Source of the DNA: Segnochrobactrum spirostomi
Lineage (GTDB): Bacteria; Pseudomonadota; Alphaproteobacteria; Rhizobiales; Segnochrobactraceae
DNA: 64,000 nucleotides
Assembly: GCF_009600605.1 (NCBI RefSeq)
Contig: NZ_VWNA01000001.1
Span: 2,838,501-2,902,500, forward strand
Direction: 5' to 3'
The position numbers and the translations under genes are program-made. Positions 36,328-45,131 of this stretch are shown in pieces (within the stretch, counting starts at the first letter, position 1; each line of letters starts with the position of its first letter). A model generated the notes under the pieces. That model was not told where the DNA came from. It was given only the letters and a program-made list of their open reading frames with translations, and made no database searches.

Positions 36328-38039
36328 CAGGCGACCTTGTCCGTCCGCTCGGCTTCGGAGATCGGCACGACGACGGTGAAGCGCGCCCCGCCGCCGACAT
36401 TGGCGGCGTCGATCGTTCCGTTCATCTCGCGCACGACCGTCCGCGAGATGGAGAGGCCGAGGCCGGTTCCCTTGTCGCTCGGCTTCGTCGTCGTGAAGGG
36501 ATCGAACAGGCGATCCATGATCTCCGGCTTGATGCCGCCGGCATTGTCCTGAACGGCGATGACGATCTGGCCCCGCGACGCCATCGCCTCGATCTTGGTC
36601 ACCGGCCGCGTCACCTCGCCGCTCCCATCGGAGAGCGCGTCGCGGGCGTTGACGAGCAGATTGACGATGACCTGTTCGAACATCGTCTGCTCGCCGAGCG
36701 CCGTCACGTCCTGCGGGATCGTGATCGCCACGTCGAGGCGGATGCCGGCGATGCGATATTGCTCGGCGACGAAGCCGATCGCGTTGCGGATCGCGGGGGC
36801 GACCGCGAAGGGCGTGAGCGTGTGCGCGGGCATGCGGCCGTGGCGGCGCACCTGGTCGGTGATGCGCCGCGCGCGTTGGAGTTGCTCATTGATGCGGCTG
36901 AGCTTGGCGACGATCGCCTGCGTGTCGCCGCCGTTGGTGACGAGTCGGAGCGCGTTGGCGACCGCCATGCTGATGACGGCGAGCGGCTGGTTGAGTTCGT
37001 GGGCGATCGCCGACGACATTTCGCCGAGAGTCGCGAGCTTGGAGGCCTGGAGCACCTGGAGTTCCGCATCGCGGATCTTGGTGGTGTCCGCGAGGGCCGC
37101 CATGAATTGGGGGCGGCCGTCCCAGACGATCTCGCGGGCGGCGCCGCGGACCGAGATGAGGTTCCCCTTCGGCACGGGAACGGTGACGCTGAAACCGCCC
37201 CAGGGGGCGGTCTTGCGGCGCTCTTCCTTGATCGCGGCGATCAGCGGGGCCCAGCCGAGGTGATCGAGGGCGGCGTCGAAGGTCGCCAGGGCGGGCGGAT
37301 TCGCATAGGAGATCACGTCCGTCTGCGGATCGAAAATGACGATCAGGGCGGGCATGGCGTCGAGCGCCGCGCGCAGGCTCTCGCGGAGCACCGCCTCACG
37401 CTCCTGGGCCGCGAGCACGATGCGCAATTGACGACGATCCCGCTCGCCCTGGAACAGCAGGATGCCGAGGAGGGCGCCGCCGCACAGGAAGATGAGCCCG
37501 AGCGGCAGGATCGAATGGTTGGCGGCGATCGATTGCTCGCGGGCGTAGATGCCGTCGTTGTAGGCGACCGACGTCATCAGCATCTTCTGAAGCATCAGGC
37601 CCAGCGGATTGATCTCGTCGTTCCACGTCTTGAAGGTCTCGGGCAGCTCCGGTGCGCCGGGCGTCATCTTGCTGACCTTGTCGGCATAGCTGCCGATCAG
37701 CGTCTCGTAGCGCTTCAGGTCCGGGGTGTAGCTCTTGATGTCCGGGATGAGGCTGCCGTCCTCTGACCCGTAGAGCACGTTCATCCGGGAGCCGAGGATC
37801 TCAAGGCGGAGTTCCAGCCGGTCCAGTTCGTCGGCCTCCGGGCTATCTGCGGCGAGTTCCAGGGCGGAGAGCGCCTTGGCATATTCAATCGTCGCCTGGT
37901 AGGTCACCCAACCCGACGTCCGCACGCTGGTCGCGAGCAGGGCTTGCTGGTGCACGACGGAATCGTAGAGCATCGTCGTCGCCGCGAACATGCCGAGCAT
38001 GGCGACGAGACTGATGCCGAGGCGGATGGCGACACCCAC
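36327..38039 (-). CDS. Membrane sensor histidine kinase
   Basis: A 570-residue kinase. An N-terminal membrane segment (VAMLGMFAATTMLY), a periplasmic helical sensor domain of about 150 residues and a second segment (LGLIFLCGGALLGILLF) are followed by a PAS-like region and HisKA with the phospho-acceptor His in IAHELNQPLAVIS (about 342). The HATPase block has NLLVNARDALSDGSG, DNAGGI and KGTGLGLSISRTVV. The GTG start at 38039 lies 4 bp after the stop of the PruR-like gene. The periplasmic domain is the probable docking site for that protein. Confidence 0.88.
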   Translation of the reverse strand: MGVAIRLGISLVAMLGMFAATTMLYDSVVHQQALLATSVRTSGWVTYQATIEYAKALSALELAADSPEADELDRLELRLEILGSRMNVLYGSEDGSLIPDIKSYTPDLKRYETLIGSYADKVSKMTPGAPELPETFKTWNDEINPLGLMLQKMLMTSVAYNDGIYAREQSIAANHSILPLGLIFLCGGALLGILLFQGERDRRQLRIVLAAQEREAVLRESLRAALDAMPALIVIFDPQTDVISYANPPALATFDAALDHLGWAPLIAAIKEERRKTAPWGGFSVTVPVPKGNLISVRGAAREIVWDGRPQFMAALADTTKIRDAELQVLQASKLATLGEMSSAIAHELNQPLAVISMAVANALRLVTNGGDTQAIVAKLSRINEQLQRARRITDQVRRHGRMPAHTLTPFAVAPAIRNAIGFVAEQYRIAGIRLDVAITIPQDVTALGEQTMFEQVIVNLLVNARDALSDGSGEVTRPVTKIEAMASRGQIVIAVQDNAGGIKPEIMDRLFDPFTTTKPSDKGTGLGLSISRTVVREMNGTIDAANVGGGARFTVVVPISEAERTDKVA

Positions 38040-38043
38040 CGTC

Positions 38044-38550
38044 TCATTCCACCACGAAGGTGATGTGCGCAACCTGCCAGACCATCCGCGCATTGGTTTC
38101 CTGCTTCTCCAACTCGCTGAAGGTGTCGAGCGGGTAGATCACCCAGAGCGGACCCTTATCGCGCACGCGCATCGTCGCGCCGTTGTGTCGCGAGGCTAGA
38201 ACAACCGTATATTTCTTCCAATCCTGCGCCGGAATGACGATCGAATAATCGTTGAGGGCGACGACGTCCGCCTCCTTCACCGGCCGCCCGCCGAGGGCTG
38301 CGATGGCGGAGAGGGTCGGACCCGAGAAGGTCTGGACGCCCTGGGTCCAAGGGGTCGATGTCTTGATCGTCGCCTGGGGCAGGGTGTCGAGGGCCTTGAG
38401 GTCGAGCGTCTCCGATTTCAGGACCTGGCCGTCGGCGGTCTTCCAATCGAGATCGAGGTCTTGGGCGAAGGCCGGCGGTGCGGCCGCGACGAGGGCGAGA
38501 GACGCACAAGCGAACGACACGAAGACGGCTAGAACTCTAACGAAGCGCAT
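38044..38550 (-). CDS. PruR-like periplasmic protein (molybdopterin-oxidoreductase fold)
   Basis: A 168-residue exported protein. A signal peptide ends near AAAPPAFAQ (about residue 30). The mature part has a sulfite-oxidase-like, molybdopterin-binding-type small domain, with WTQGVQTFSGPTLSAIAALGG, VVALNDYSIVIPAQDW, NGATMRVRDKGPLWVIYPLD and a conserved terminal segment ARMVWQVAHITFVVE. No cofactor Cys ligand is evident, so catalysis is unlikely. As I recall it, PruR of Agrobacterium, which has this fold, binds pterins and controls a membrane c-di-GMP enzyme. Here the partner is the adjoining kinase. The fold is fairly sure; the ligand is inference. Confidence 0.75.
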   Translation of the reverse strand: MRFVRVLAVFVSFACASLALVAAAPPAFAQDLDLDWKTADGQVLKSETLDLKALDTLPQATIKTSTPWTQGVQTFSGPTLSAIAALGGRPVKEADVVALNDYSIVIPAQDWKKYTVVLASRHNGATMRVRDKGPLWVIYPLDTFSELEKQETNARMVWQVAHITFVVE

Positions 38551-38889
38551 GATTGGCCCCTAGGCACGGGGGCCCCGCGGTCGTTTGCCCGCGTGCGCCG
38601 TGCTTCCACCGAGGGGGGAAGACTATCCCGGATCGGGTTGTGTCGGCACGAAGATGCTACCAGTTCGGCGCGTTCGGCGGACGAGAATGTTCCATTCTGG
38701 AAGCGAAATTGTGGGGTAAGGTGCGTAGGGCTTCCAAAGAAAGCCTCATTTGCTGCCGCCACCGCTCACGCTCCCGCCGCGTTCCCTCGAAAATGGAGGC
38801 GTCTGGCTTTGACAAGTTTTTGCGACGGCGGTCTGCTGCGAAGTCCGGCGCGCGCGATGCGGCGCCGCCTCGTGGTGGGAGAGATCGCG

Positions 38890-39072
38890 ATGACGAAGAC
38901 GAGCAGATCGAGCCGAATCCCGCTCCGCAGGCAGGCCGCCCGGATGCTGGCGACCTTACGCGACGCCGCCTCCTCTCTCGCGTCGTCGATGGTCGGCGCC
39001 TTCCACGTGCAGCGCAACCCGGCCTTGGTGCCCATCCGCATCCGCGCCGAGCGCCGTCCCCGGCAGGATTGA
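38890..39072 (+). CDS. Possible small basic protein
   Basis: A 60-residue frame starting ATG with GGGAGAG seven bases upstream. The product is strongly basic (MTKTSRSSRIPLRRQAARM at the start, RIRAERRPRQD at the end) with one moderately hydrophobic central helix. No homology is recognised. The opposite strand is also open here, as often in GC-rich DNA, so it may not be real. Confidence 0.3.
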   Translation: MTKTSRSSRIPLRRQAARMLATLRDAASSLASSMVGAFHVQRNPALVPIRIRAERRPRQD

Positions 39073-39165
39073 GACCAGCGTTTCCGTCAGACGCACGTGC
39101 CGCCGTGTCGCCGCCGCGTAGCGGTCCCCTTGGGATGGCGCCGTGAGGCGACGGTCGCTGCGCTT

Positions 39166-39191
39166 CCTTCTCCCCGATTACGGGGAGAAGG
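39166..39191. repeat. Dispersed palindromic element, partial copy
   Basis: CCTTCTCCCC and GGGGAGAAGG form a dyad like the first part of the elements at 12695 and 16907, but the second dyad is missing. Confidence 0.6.
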
Positions 39192-39308
39192 CCTTGCGAC
39201 TTGCGGAGAGGCCTTTTCCATCGCCCGAAGCGGGGAGGGTGGGCGATCCGCGCCCTCCTGCCCCACACGCCCATGCGAGTGCGATCTCGGCCTCCGTCGC
39301 CCCGCTCC

Positions 39309-39743
39309 TCACGGGTGCTTGGCGAGCCAGGCCTTCATCTCGGCGATCTCCTTCTCCTGCGCCGCGACGATCGCGGAGGCGAGGCGGCGGATCTCCGGGT
39401 CCTTGCCGTATTTCAGTTCCACCTTGGCCATGTCGATCGCCCCCTGATGGTGCGCGATCATCATCCGCACGAAATCCCGGTCGGGATTGCCGGTCGGCTT
39501 GACGTCCATCGCTCCCATCATCCGCTGGTTCGCGGCGTCGAGCGCCTTGTCGGCCGCGGAGCCGCCAGGGGTGCTGTCGCCATGGGCCATGGGCATCTGA
39601 CCCATAGTGTCGCCCATCGGCATGGTGCCGCTGTTGCTCGCCTGGGCGAAGGCCGCCGCGGGGGCGAGGGCGATCGCGGCCGCGAGGGCAAGGCCGGCGA
39701 TAGCTGGCCGGCGCGAATGCCGGGGGACGGATGCGTTCGTCAT
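39309..39743 (-). CDS. DUF305 family exported protein
   Basis: A 144-residue periplasmic protein. The signal peptide ends near AAAFAQA (about residue 35). A Met/His-rich stretch follows (MPMGDTMGQMPMAHGD), suited to soft metal binding, then the DUF305 ferritin-like helices with NRDFVRMMIAHHQGAIDMA-type sequence (here DRDFVRMMIAHHQGAIDM) and AQEKEIAEMKAWL. DUF305 proteins commonly accompany copper-resistance genes. It lies 36 bp downstream of the copper-chaperone gene and is probably co-transcribed with it from the promoter near 40060. Confidence 0.88.
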   Translation of the reverse strand: MTNASVPRHSRRPAIAGLALAAAIALAPAAAFAQASNSGTMPMGDTMGQMPMAHGDSTPGGSAADKALDAANQRMMGAMDVKPTGNPDRDFVRMMIAHHQGAIDMAKVELKYGKDPEIRRLASAIVAAQEKEIAEMKAWLAKHP

Positions 39744-39779
39744 GATGATCTCCTGGGCAGAGGGGGGCGGGGGCGGCGC

Positions 39780-39986
39780 TCAGGCGGCCTGGCTCGGTTC
39801 GTAGCCGGCGTCGCGGATCGCGGCCGCGATCGGCGCCGCAGCGCCGGCCTCGACGCCTTCGACGACGACCGTCTTGGTGGCGAGGTCGACGGCGACGCGC
39901 GCGCCGGGGGCGGCTTCGAGCACCGCGTCGCGCACCGCGCGCTCGCAATGGGAACAGCTCATGTCGGGGACGGTGAAGGCGAGCAT
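39780..39986 (-). CDS. copZ: Heavy-metal-associated (CopZ-like) copper chaperone
   Basis: A 68-residue single HMA domain with the metal motif DMSCSHCERAV (Cys-x-x-Cys, residues 11 and 14) and the terminal AAAIRDAGYEPSQ helix. It carries Cu(I) in the cytoplasm to the HMA domain of CopA. It is divergent from copA, with MerR-type promoter sequence in front of both. First gene of a short operon with the DUF305 protein. Confidence 0.9.
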   Translation of the reverse strand: MLAFTVPDMSCSHCERAVRDAVLEAAPGARVAVDLATKTVVVEGVEAGAAAPIAAAIRDAGYEPSQAA

Positions 39987-40032
39987 CGTGCAATTTCCTC
40001 CTCGGGCGGACGTCGATCGCCCGTTCGATGCG

Positions 40033-40063
40033 AAGGTGGGGCTTCCCACCATGGCAAGGTCAA
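40033..40063 (-). promoter_or_regulatory. Candidate CueR-type promoter for copZ
   Basis: On the minus strand TTGACC (40063-40058) is followed by the imperfect dyad CCTTGCCATGGTGGGAAG in the 19-bp spacer position used by MerR-family activators. The -10 element expected at 40038-40033 is poor, so this site is less sure than its counterpart for copA. Confidence 0.5.
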
Positions 40064-40122
40064 GGGGGGTGAGGCGGCGGCACGAGCGCGAGAAATAGCC
40101 CGGCACCGGGACCGACGCGCCC

Positions 40123-40153
40123 TTGACCTTCCCATCATGGGAACCCTTATCTG
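40123..40153 (+). promoter_or_regulatory. CueR-type promoter for copA
   Basis: -35 TTGACC (40123-40128) and -10 TATCTG (40148-40153) are separated by 19 bp, the overlong spacer that MerR-family regulators correct by twisting DNA. The spacer holds the dyad TTCCCA-TCA-TGGGAA (40129-40143). It lies 36 bp upstream of the copA start. Confidence 0.8.
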
Positions 40154-40189
40154 AGCTGGGCACCCGCCTCCTGCGGAAGGAGTGCCGCC

Positions 40190-42445
40190 ATGAACGCGAT
40201 CTCAGAGACCTCCCAGGGTCATGCGCCCGCCAAACCCGCCGCCCGGCTCGGCTTCGCCATCGAAGGCATGACCTGCGCCTCCTGCGTGCGCCGGGTCGAG
40301 AAGGCGATCCGCGCCGTGCCGGGCGTCGCCGACGTCTCCGTCAATCTCGCCACCGAACGCGCCGACGTGGTGTTCGCCGGCCGGCCCGACGCCGCGGCCG
40401 TCGCGGCCCGCATCGAGAAGGCCGGCTACAAGGCCGCGCCCGTCGAGGACCCGGCCGTCGCCGAAGCGCGCCGGCAGGCGGCGGCGCGGCGGGAGGGCTT
40501 TCACGCGCTCATCGCGGCCGCGCTGTCGCTGCCGCTCGTCGTTGCGATGATCGGCCACGCGCTCGGGCTGCCGTGGATGCTGCCGGCGTTGGTCCAGCTC
40601 GTGCTGGCGACGCCGGTCCAGGTCTGGCTCGGCGCGCGTTTCTACAAGGCGGGCTTCGCCGCGCTCCGCGCCGGCAGCGGGAACATGGACCTGCTCGTCG
40701 CGCTCGGCACCTCCGCGGCTTACGGGCTCAGCCTCTATCTGATCGCGGTCGGCCGCCCCCATGCGCTCTATTTCGAGGCCTCGGCGGTCGTCATCACCCT
40801 CGTCCTCGTCGGCAAGTGGCTGGAAGGACGGGCCAAGCGCCAGACCGGCGCGGCGATCCGGGCTCTGACGGCGCTCGCGCCGGCGACCGCTCGGGTGCGC
40901 CGCGACGGCCGCGAGGCGGAGATCCCGGCGAGCGCCGTCGTCGTCGGCGACCGCGTCGTGGTGCGGCCGGGCGAGCGCATTCCCGTCGATGGACGGGTGC
41001 TCGCGGGGGCGAGCGAGGTCGACGAATCCCTCGTCACCGGCGAAAGCCTGCCGGTCGCCAAGGGCGAGGGCGACCGCGTCATCGGCGGGGCGCTCAACGG
41101 CGTCGGTCTCCTCGAGATCGAGGCGACGGCGGTCGGCGCGGAGACGACGATCGCCCGCATCGTCCGGCTGGTCGAGGATGCCCAGGCCTTCAAGGCACCG
41201 ATCCAGCGCACGGTCGATCGGGTCAGCGCGGTGTTCGTTCCGGTGGTGGTGGTGATTGCCCTGCTCACCCTCGTCGGCTGGCTCGTCGCCGGAGCGGGGG
41301 TGGAGACGGCGATCCTGAACGCCGTCGCCGTTCTCGTCATCGCCTGCCCGTGCGCCCTCGGTCTCGCCACGCCCGCCGCCGTGATGGCCGGTACTGGCGC
41401 CGCGGCGCGGGCGGGCATCCTCATCAAGGACGCGGCGGCGCTCGAGGTCGCCCCCCACATCGGCACCGTCGTGTTCGACAAGACGGGGACCCTGACGGAG
41501 GGCAAGCCCGACCTCGGCGATCTGATCCCGGCGCCGGGCGAGGATCGCCGCGGGCTCCTCGCGCTTGCGGCCGGCGTGCAGGCGGGCAGCGAGCATCCCC
41601 TCGCCAAGGCCGTGGTCGCTGCTGCGGACGCCGAGGGCGTGACCTTGCCCGCCGCCACCGGCGTCCACGCCCTCGCCGGGCGGGGCGTCGCCGGCTGGAT
41701 CGAGGGGCGGGAGGTCCGCATCGTCAGTGCCGCCGGCCTCGCCGATCTCGGCCTCGTGCCGGCCGATCTCGCGGCGGCGGCCAAGACGCGGTCCGAAGCG
41801 GGGCAGACGGTCTCCTTCATCGCGGAGGCGAACCCGCCGCGGCTCCTCGGGCTCCTCGCTTTCGGCGACAGGCCGCGGGCCTCCGCCGCCGTCGCGATCG
41901 CCCAACTGAAGGCGCGCGGCATCCGGACGATGATGCTGACGGGGGACAATCGCGGCGCCGCCGCGGCGGTCGCCCTGGCCTTGAAGCTCGATCGCTTCGA
42001 GGCGGAGGTGCTGCCGGAGGACAAGGCGGCCGCCATCGCCCGCATCAAGGCCGAGGGCGACAAGGTCGCGATGGTCGGCGACGGCATCAACGACGCGCCG
42101 GCGCTCGCCGCCGCCGATCTCGGCATCGCCATGGCGAGCGGCACCGACGTCGCCATGCAGGCGGCGGCGATCACCCTGATGCGCGGCGACCCCCGCCTCG
42201 TCGCGGCGACCCTCGACATCGCCGCGCGTACCTCGACGAAGATCGTGCAGGGCCTGTTCTGGGCCTTCTTCTACAACGTGATCGGCATTCCGCTCGCCGC
42301 GCTCGGCCTCTTGAATCCGGTCGTCGCCGGCGCGGCGATGGCCTTGTCGAGCGTCAGCGTAGTGGCGAACGCCCTGCTCCTCGGCACCTGGCGGCCTGCG
42401 CTGCCGCCGGTGCGGGACGGGGCGAACCCGGAGAGTGGACGATGA
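40190..42445 (+). CDS. copA: Cu(I)-translocating P1B-type ATPase
   Basis: A 751-residue copper exporter. One N-terminal HMA domain with [12 protein letters not shown] (Cys 29 and 32) is followed by eight predicted membrane segments. Key motifs are CPC in [15 protein letters not shown] (about 386), the phosphorylation site DKTGTLTEG (about 430), the HP locus SEHPLAKA and the hinge [18 protein letters not shown] (about 628). It pumps Cu(I) from cytoplasm to periplasm. Its stop overlaps the cueR start, so pump and regulator are co-expressed from the MerR-type promoter at 40123-40153. Confidence 0.95.
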   Translation: MNAISETSQGHAPAKPAARLGFAIEGMTCASCVRRVEKAIRAVPGVADVSVNLATERADVVFAGRPDAAAVAARIEKAGYKAAPVEDPAVAEARRQAAARREGFHALIAAALSLPLVVAMIGHALGLPWMLPALVQLVLATPVQVWLGARFYKAGFAALRAGSGNMDLLVALGTSAAYGLSLYLIAVGRPHALYFEASAVVITLVLVGKWLEGRAKRQTGAAIRALTALAPATARVRRDGREAEIPASAVVVGDRVVVRPGERIPVDGRVLAGASEVDESLVTGESLPVAKGEGDRVIGGALNGVGLLEIEATAVGAETTIARIVRLVEDAQAFKAPIQRTVDRVSAVFVPVVVVIALLTLVGWLVAGAGVETAILNAVAVLVIACPCALGLATPAAVMAGTGAAARAGILIKDAAALEVAPHIGTVVFDKTGTLTEGKPDLGDLIPAPGEDRRGLLALAAGVQAGSEHPLAKAVVAAADAEGVTLPAATGVHALAGRGVAGWIEGREVRIVSAAGLADLGLVPADLAAAAKTRSEAGQTVSFIAEANPPRLLGLLAFGDRPRASAAVAIAQLKARGIRTMMLTGDNRGAAAAVALALKLDRFEAEVLPEDKAAAIARIKAEGDKVAMVGDGINDAPALAAADLGIAMASGTDVAMQAAAITLMRGDPRLVAATLDIAARTSTKIVQGLFWAFFYNVIGIPLAALGLLNPVVAGAAMALSSVSVVANALLLGTWRPALPPVRDGANPESGR

Positions 42446-42888
42446 ACATCGGTGCGGCGGCCGCGGCCTCGGGCGTTTCGGCCAAGATGATCCGCTATTA
42501 CGAGGCGAACGGGCTCATTCCGGCGGCGGACCGGTCCGAGGCGGGCTACCGCCTCTATTCGGACCGGGACGTCCATACCTTGCGTTTCATCCGCCGGGCC
42601 CGCGATTTCGGCTTCAGCATGGCCGAGATCGCGGATCTCATTTCGCTGTGGCGGGACGAACGGCGGGCGAGCGCCGACGTGCGCCGCATCGCGCTCAGCC
42701 ATGTCGAGGATCTCGAGGCGCGGGCCGCGGCGCTTCTCGCCATGAGCCGGACGCTGCGTCACCTCGCCTCGTGCTGTCACGGCGACGGCCGGCCGGATTG
42801 CCCGATCCTGGACGATCTCGCCGGGGATGTCCTCCCCGGCGCGCCTCTGCGGCGGGCCGCGCGGGATGTCTCTCACGACGGGGTTTGA
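42442..42888 (+). CDS. cueR: Cu(I)-responsive MerR-family regulator
   Basis: A 148-residue MerR regulator. The winged helix [27 protein letters not shown] is typical; a dimerisation helix (about 80-105) leads to the metal loop [12 protein letters not shown], which holds two Cys seven residues apart as in CueR for linear Cu(I) binding. It should activate the 19-bp-spacer promoters of copA and probably copZ. It overlaps copA by four bases (ATGA). It converges on the SH3 protein gene with a gap of only 10 bp. Confidence 0.93.
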   Translation: MNIGAAAAASGVSAKMIRYYEANGLIPAADRSEAGYRLYSDRDVHTLRFIRRARDFGFSMAEIADLISLWRDERRASADVRRIALSHVEDLEARAAALLAMSRTLRHLASCCHGDGRPDCPILDDLAGDVLPGAPLRRAARDVSHDGV

Positions 42889-42898
42889 AGAGGCAGGC

Positions 42899-43594
42899 TT
42901 ACCAGCGGTGGCCCCAGCCGCCATAGCCGCCGCCCCAGCCACCGTATCCGCCGCCCCAACCACCGCGCCAGCCGCCACCCCAGCCCGGGCCCCAGCCCGG
43001 ACGGGCCCATCCGCCGCCCCAGCCGGGACCACCCCATCCGGGACCCCAGCCCGGGCCGCCCCAGCCATAGCGCCAGCGGTTGGCGTACCAGGGCTGGCCG
43101 ACATAATAATTGTCCCAGTAGGAACCGATCGAGAAGGTGACGACCGGCACGCCGACGACGGGGGCATAAGTCGGCACGTAGGCCCGCTGGCTTTGATAGG
43201 CGACGCGCAGATAGCGCTGTGCCATCCAGCCGCGGGCGGCGCCCCATTGCACGTCGCACCAGGAATAGCCGGCGGTGCAGCCGTACATGGTGATCGGGCT
43301 CCCGGCGGGGATCACCGTCACGGCGGGATAGCGCGTGCTCGGCCCGGCGCGCAGGTTGACGCTCGCGACCACCCAGCCCGGCGCTGCCGCGACCGCCGCG
43401 GGCGCCGCCGCCGTCACGCAGCCGGCGAGCAGGAAGGCGGCTGCGGGCGCGGCTGCGATCGCCGCCGCCGGTCGGAGGCGGCCGCCGGTCCGACGGATGG
43501 CGGCGCGCGAGAGCGGGCGCGTGAGGGCGCGCACGGCCTTTGCGAACGGCACGGACTTCGAGAACGGCTCCGACTTCGAGAACGGCTCCGACAT
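42899..43594 (-). CDS. SH3-domain protein with Gly/Trp-rich tail
   Basis: A 231-residue probable envelope protein. The first 14 residues are an SEPFSK-type repeat coded by three tandem 18-bp units. A hydrophobic stretch with LLAGC near residue 57 could be a lipoprotein or signal segment, though it lies far from the start, so the true start may be internal. A bacterial SH3 domain follows (VVASVNLRAGPSTRYPAV through GWMAQRYL). The last 60 or so residues are low-complexity Gly/Trp/Tyr repeats of the GPGWGGG kind. Likely role: peptidoglycan or surface binding; this is inference. Confidence 0.7.
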   Translation of the reverse strand: MSEPFSKSEPFSKSVPFAKAVRALTRPLSRAAIRRTGGRLRPAAAIAAAPAAAFLLAGCVTAAAPAAVAAAPGWVVASVNLRAGPSTRYPAVTVIPAGSPITMYGCTAGYSWCDVQWGAARGWMAQRYLRVAYQSQRAYVPTYAPVVGVPVVTFSIGSYWDNYYVGQPWYANRWRYGWGGPGWGPGWGGPGWGGGWARPGWGPGWGGGWRGGWGGGYGGWGGGYGGWGHRW

Positions 43595-43597
43595 GGG
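43544..43597. repeat. Three tandem 18-bp units
   Basis: Units of GAACGGCTCCGACTTCGA begin at 43544, 43562 and 43580; the first and last copies differ at a few positions. They encode and overlap the start of the SH3 protein gene, so unit number would change its N-terminus. Confidence 0.85.
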
Positions 43598-43766
43598 TTT
43601 TGCACTCCGGGCGGGGCTCCAGCGGACGCCTCGACGGCGACCCCTCGGCCCGAGCATCACCGGGCCTTAGGCCGGTCCCGCTGAACCGCTGCTGAATAAA
43701 GCGCCGAACCCCTGCCGGTTCCTTCGGCAGCCTGATCGCGCCCTGTCCATTACGGCATTTCCGTGC

Positions 43767-43795
43767 TTGACTTTGAGGAGAGAGCCGCCTTAATA
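43767..43795 (+). promoter_or_regulatory. Sigma-70-type promoter of the ROK/ABC operon
   Basis: -35 TTGACT (43767-43772) and -10 TTAATA (43790-43795) are exactly 17 bp apart, 65 bp upstream of the ROK gene. The following AT-rich stretch is unusual for this genome. Confidence 0.7.
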
Positions 43796-43812
43796 ACTCA
43801 TAGTGAATTAAT
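43790..43812. promoter_or_regulatory. Candidate ROK-repressor operator
   Basis: Arms TTAAT and ATTAA(T) lie 13 bp apart and overlap the -10 element, a suitable place for autorepression by the ROK protein. NagC/Mlc-type operators share an AT-rich TT-n-AA layout. Binding is inferred. Confidence 0.4.
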
Positions 43813-43859
43813 AAAAGCAGCGCCGATGACGGTGCGCGGATGAGTGGGGAGGAAAGGGC

Positions 43860-45131
43860 GTGAGGCTGCGACCGGTCCGGTCGGGGCAGGGGGCGAATTC
43901 AGCCCAGCTTCGCCAATTCAACGAACGCGCGGTCCTGCAATATCTTCGGCGCCTCGGCGAGGCTTCGAAGGCGGATCTGGCGCGGGCGGCCGGCCTCACC
44001 AACAACGCCATCGGCATGCTGATCCGCGAGCTCGAGGAACTGGGTCTCGTGCGCGATCTCGGCAAGAAGCGCGAGGGCCGCCGCGGCCAGCCGGCGACGC
44101 TCCTGAGCCTCGATCCGCGCGGCGCCTTCTCGATCGGCGTGCGGCTCGACCGCGGCCGCACCGAAGTCGTGCTGTGCGATTTCAACGGCACCCTGCTCGC
44201 CCGCCACAGCCACGAGATCGTGCTGCCGCCTCCCGAAGAGGCGCTCGAGATCGTCGCCGGCGATGTTCGTCACCTCATCACGCGGCTGTCCGACGAGGAC
44301 CGGCCGCGGCTGACTGGCATCGGGCTCGCCCAGCCCTTCAATCTCGGCGCCTGGCTGCGCGAGCTCGAACTCCCGCGCGAGACCTTCGCCCGCTGGGACG
44401 AGGTCGATTTCGCGGCGATGCTCCAGGACGCGACCGGGGTCGAGGTCTTCCTCGAGAACGACGGCAATGCGGCGGCGATCGCCGAGCTCCTCTACGGCAC
44501 CGGCCGCGAGGAGGACGATTTCCTCTATCTCTTCATCGGTCCCGCGATCGGCGGCGGCATCGTGCTCGGCGGCGATTGCCTGCGCGGCGCCCACGGCAAT
44601 GCGGCCGACGTCGCGGTGATGCCGGTGCCGCCGTCCGAGCTCGCCTCGGTGCGCGACCATCCGCTGGGCGACATCTTGATCGCCCGCGCCTCGCTCAATT
44701 CGCTGTTCCGCCACCTGCGCTGGAGCGGCGTCGCGGTGCCCGACCAGACGGCCTTCGCGACCACCGTCGCCGCCGCCTCGGGCCGCGCCGACGGGCCGGT
44801 CGCCGAATGGATCGAGGACTGTGTCGCGGCCTTGTCGGTGTCGGTGCGCTCGATCGTCGCCACCATCGACGTGCCCACCGTCGTCATCGATTCCGACCTG
44901 CACGGCTGGGTTCTCGATGCCATCGTGACGCGGCTCACCGAGCGGCTCGCCGCCGACATGGCGGAAGCCCGCACCCCGCCGCGGCTGGTGCACGGGCGGT
45001 TCGGCTCGGATGCCGGCGCGCTCGGTGCCGCCGCCGTCCCGCTCTTCTTCAATTTTGCCCCGCGTTCTTCGCTCCTCACCGGAGCCGGAGGCGCCTATGC
45101 CGAGGAGGCCAAGCATGTCGCCGCGGAATGA
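43860..45131 (+). CDS. ROK-family transcriptional repressor
   Basis: A 423-residue regulator. An N-terminal winged helix ([26 protein letters not shown]) is fused to a sugar-kinase-like ROK domain with the phosphate motif [12 protein letters not shown] and [18 protein letters not shown]. The Cys/His zinc cluster of ROK kinases is absent ([13 protein letters not shown] in its place), fitting a repressor rather than a kinase. It opens a sugar ABC operon and probably senses the transported sugar. GTG start. Its end overlaps the ABC ATPase start by 17 bp. Confidence 0.88.
   Translation: MRLRPVRSGQGANSAQLRQFNERAVLQYLRRLGEASKADLARAAGLTNNAIGMLIRELEELGLVRDLGKKREGRRGQPATLLSLDPRGAFSIGVRLDRGRTEVVLCDFNGTLLARHSHEIVLPPPEEALEIVAGDVRHLITRLSDEDRPRLTGIGLAQPFNLGAWLRELELPRETFARWDEVDFAAMLQDATGVEVFLENDGNAAAIAELLYGTGREEDDFLYLFIGPAIGGGIVLGGDCLRGAHGNAADVAVMPVPPSELASVRDHPLGDILIARASLNSLFRHLRWSGVAVPDQTAFATTVAAASGRADGPVAEWIEDCVAALSVSVRSIVATIDVPTVVIDSDLHGWVLDAIVTRLTERLAADMAEARTPPRLVHGRFGSDAGALGAAAVPLFFNFAPRSSLLTGAGGAYAEEAKHVAAE

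Larger units (their letters stand above)
38551..39308. other. Long gap with one weak small ORF and a palindrome
   Basis: About 760 bp between the PruR-like gene and the copper module. Contents are the possible 60-codon gene at 38890-39072, a palindromic element at 39166-39191 and nothing else recognisable. Confidence 0.6.
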
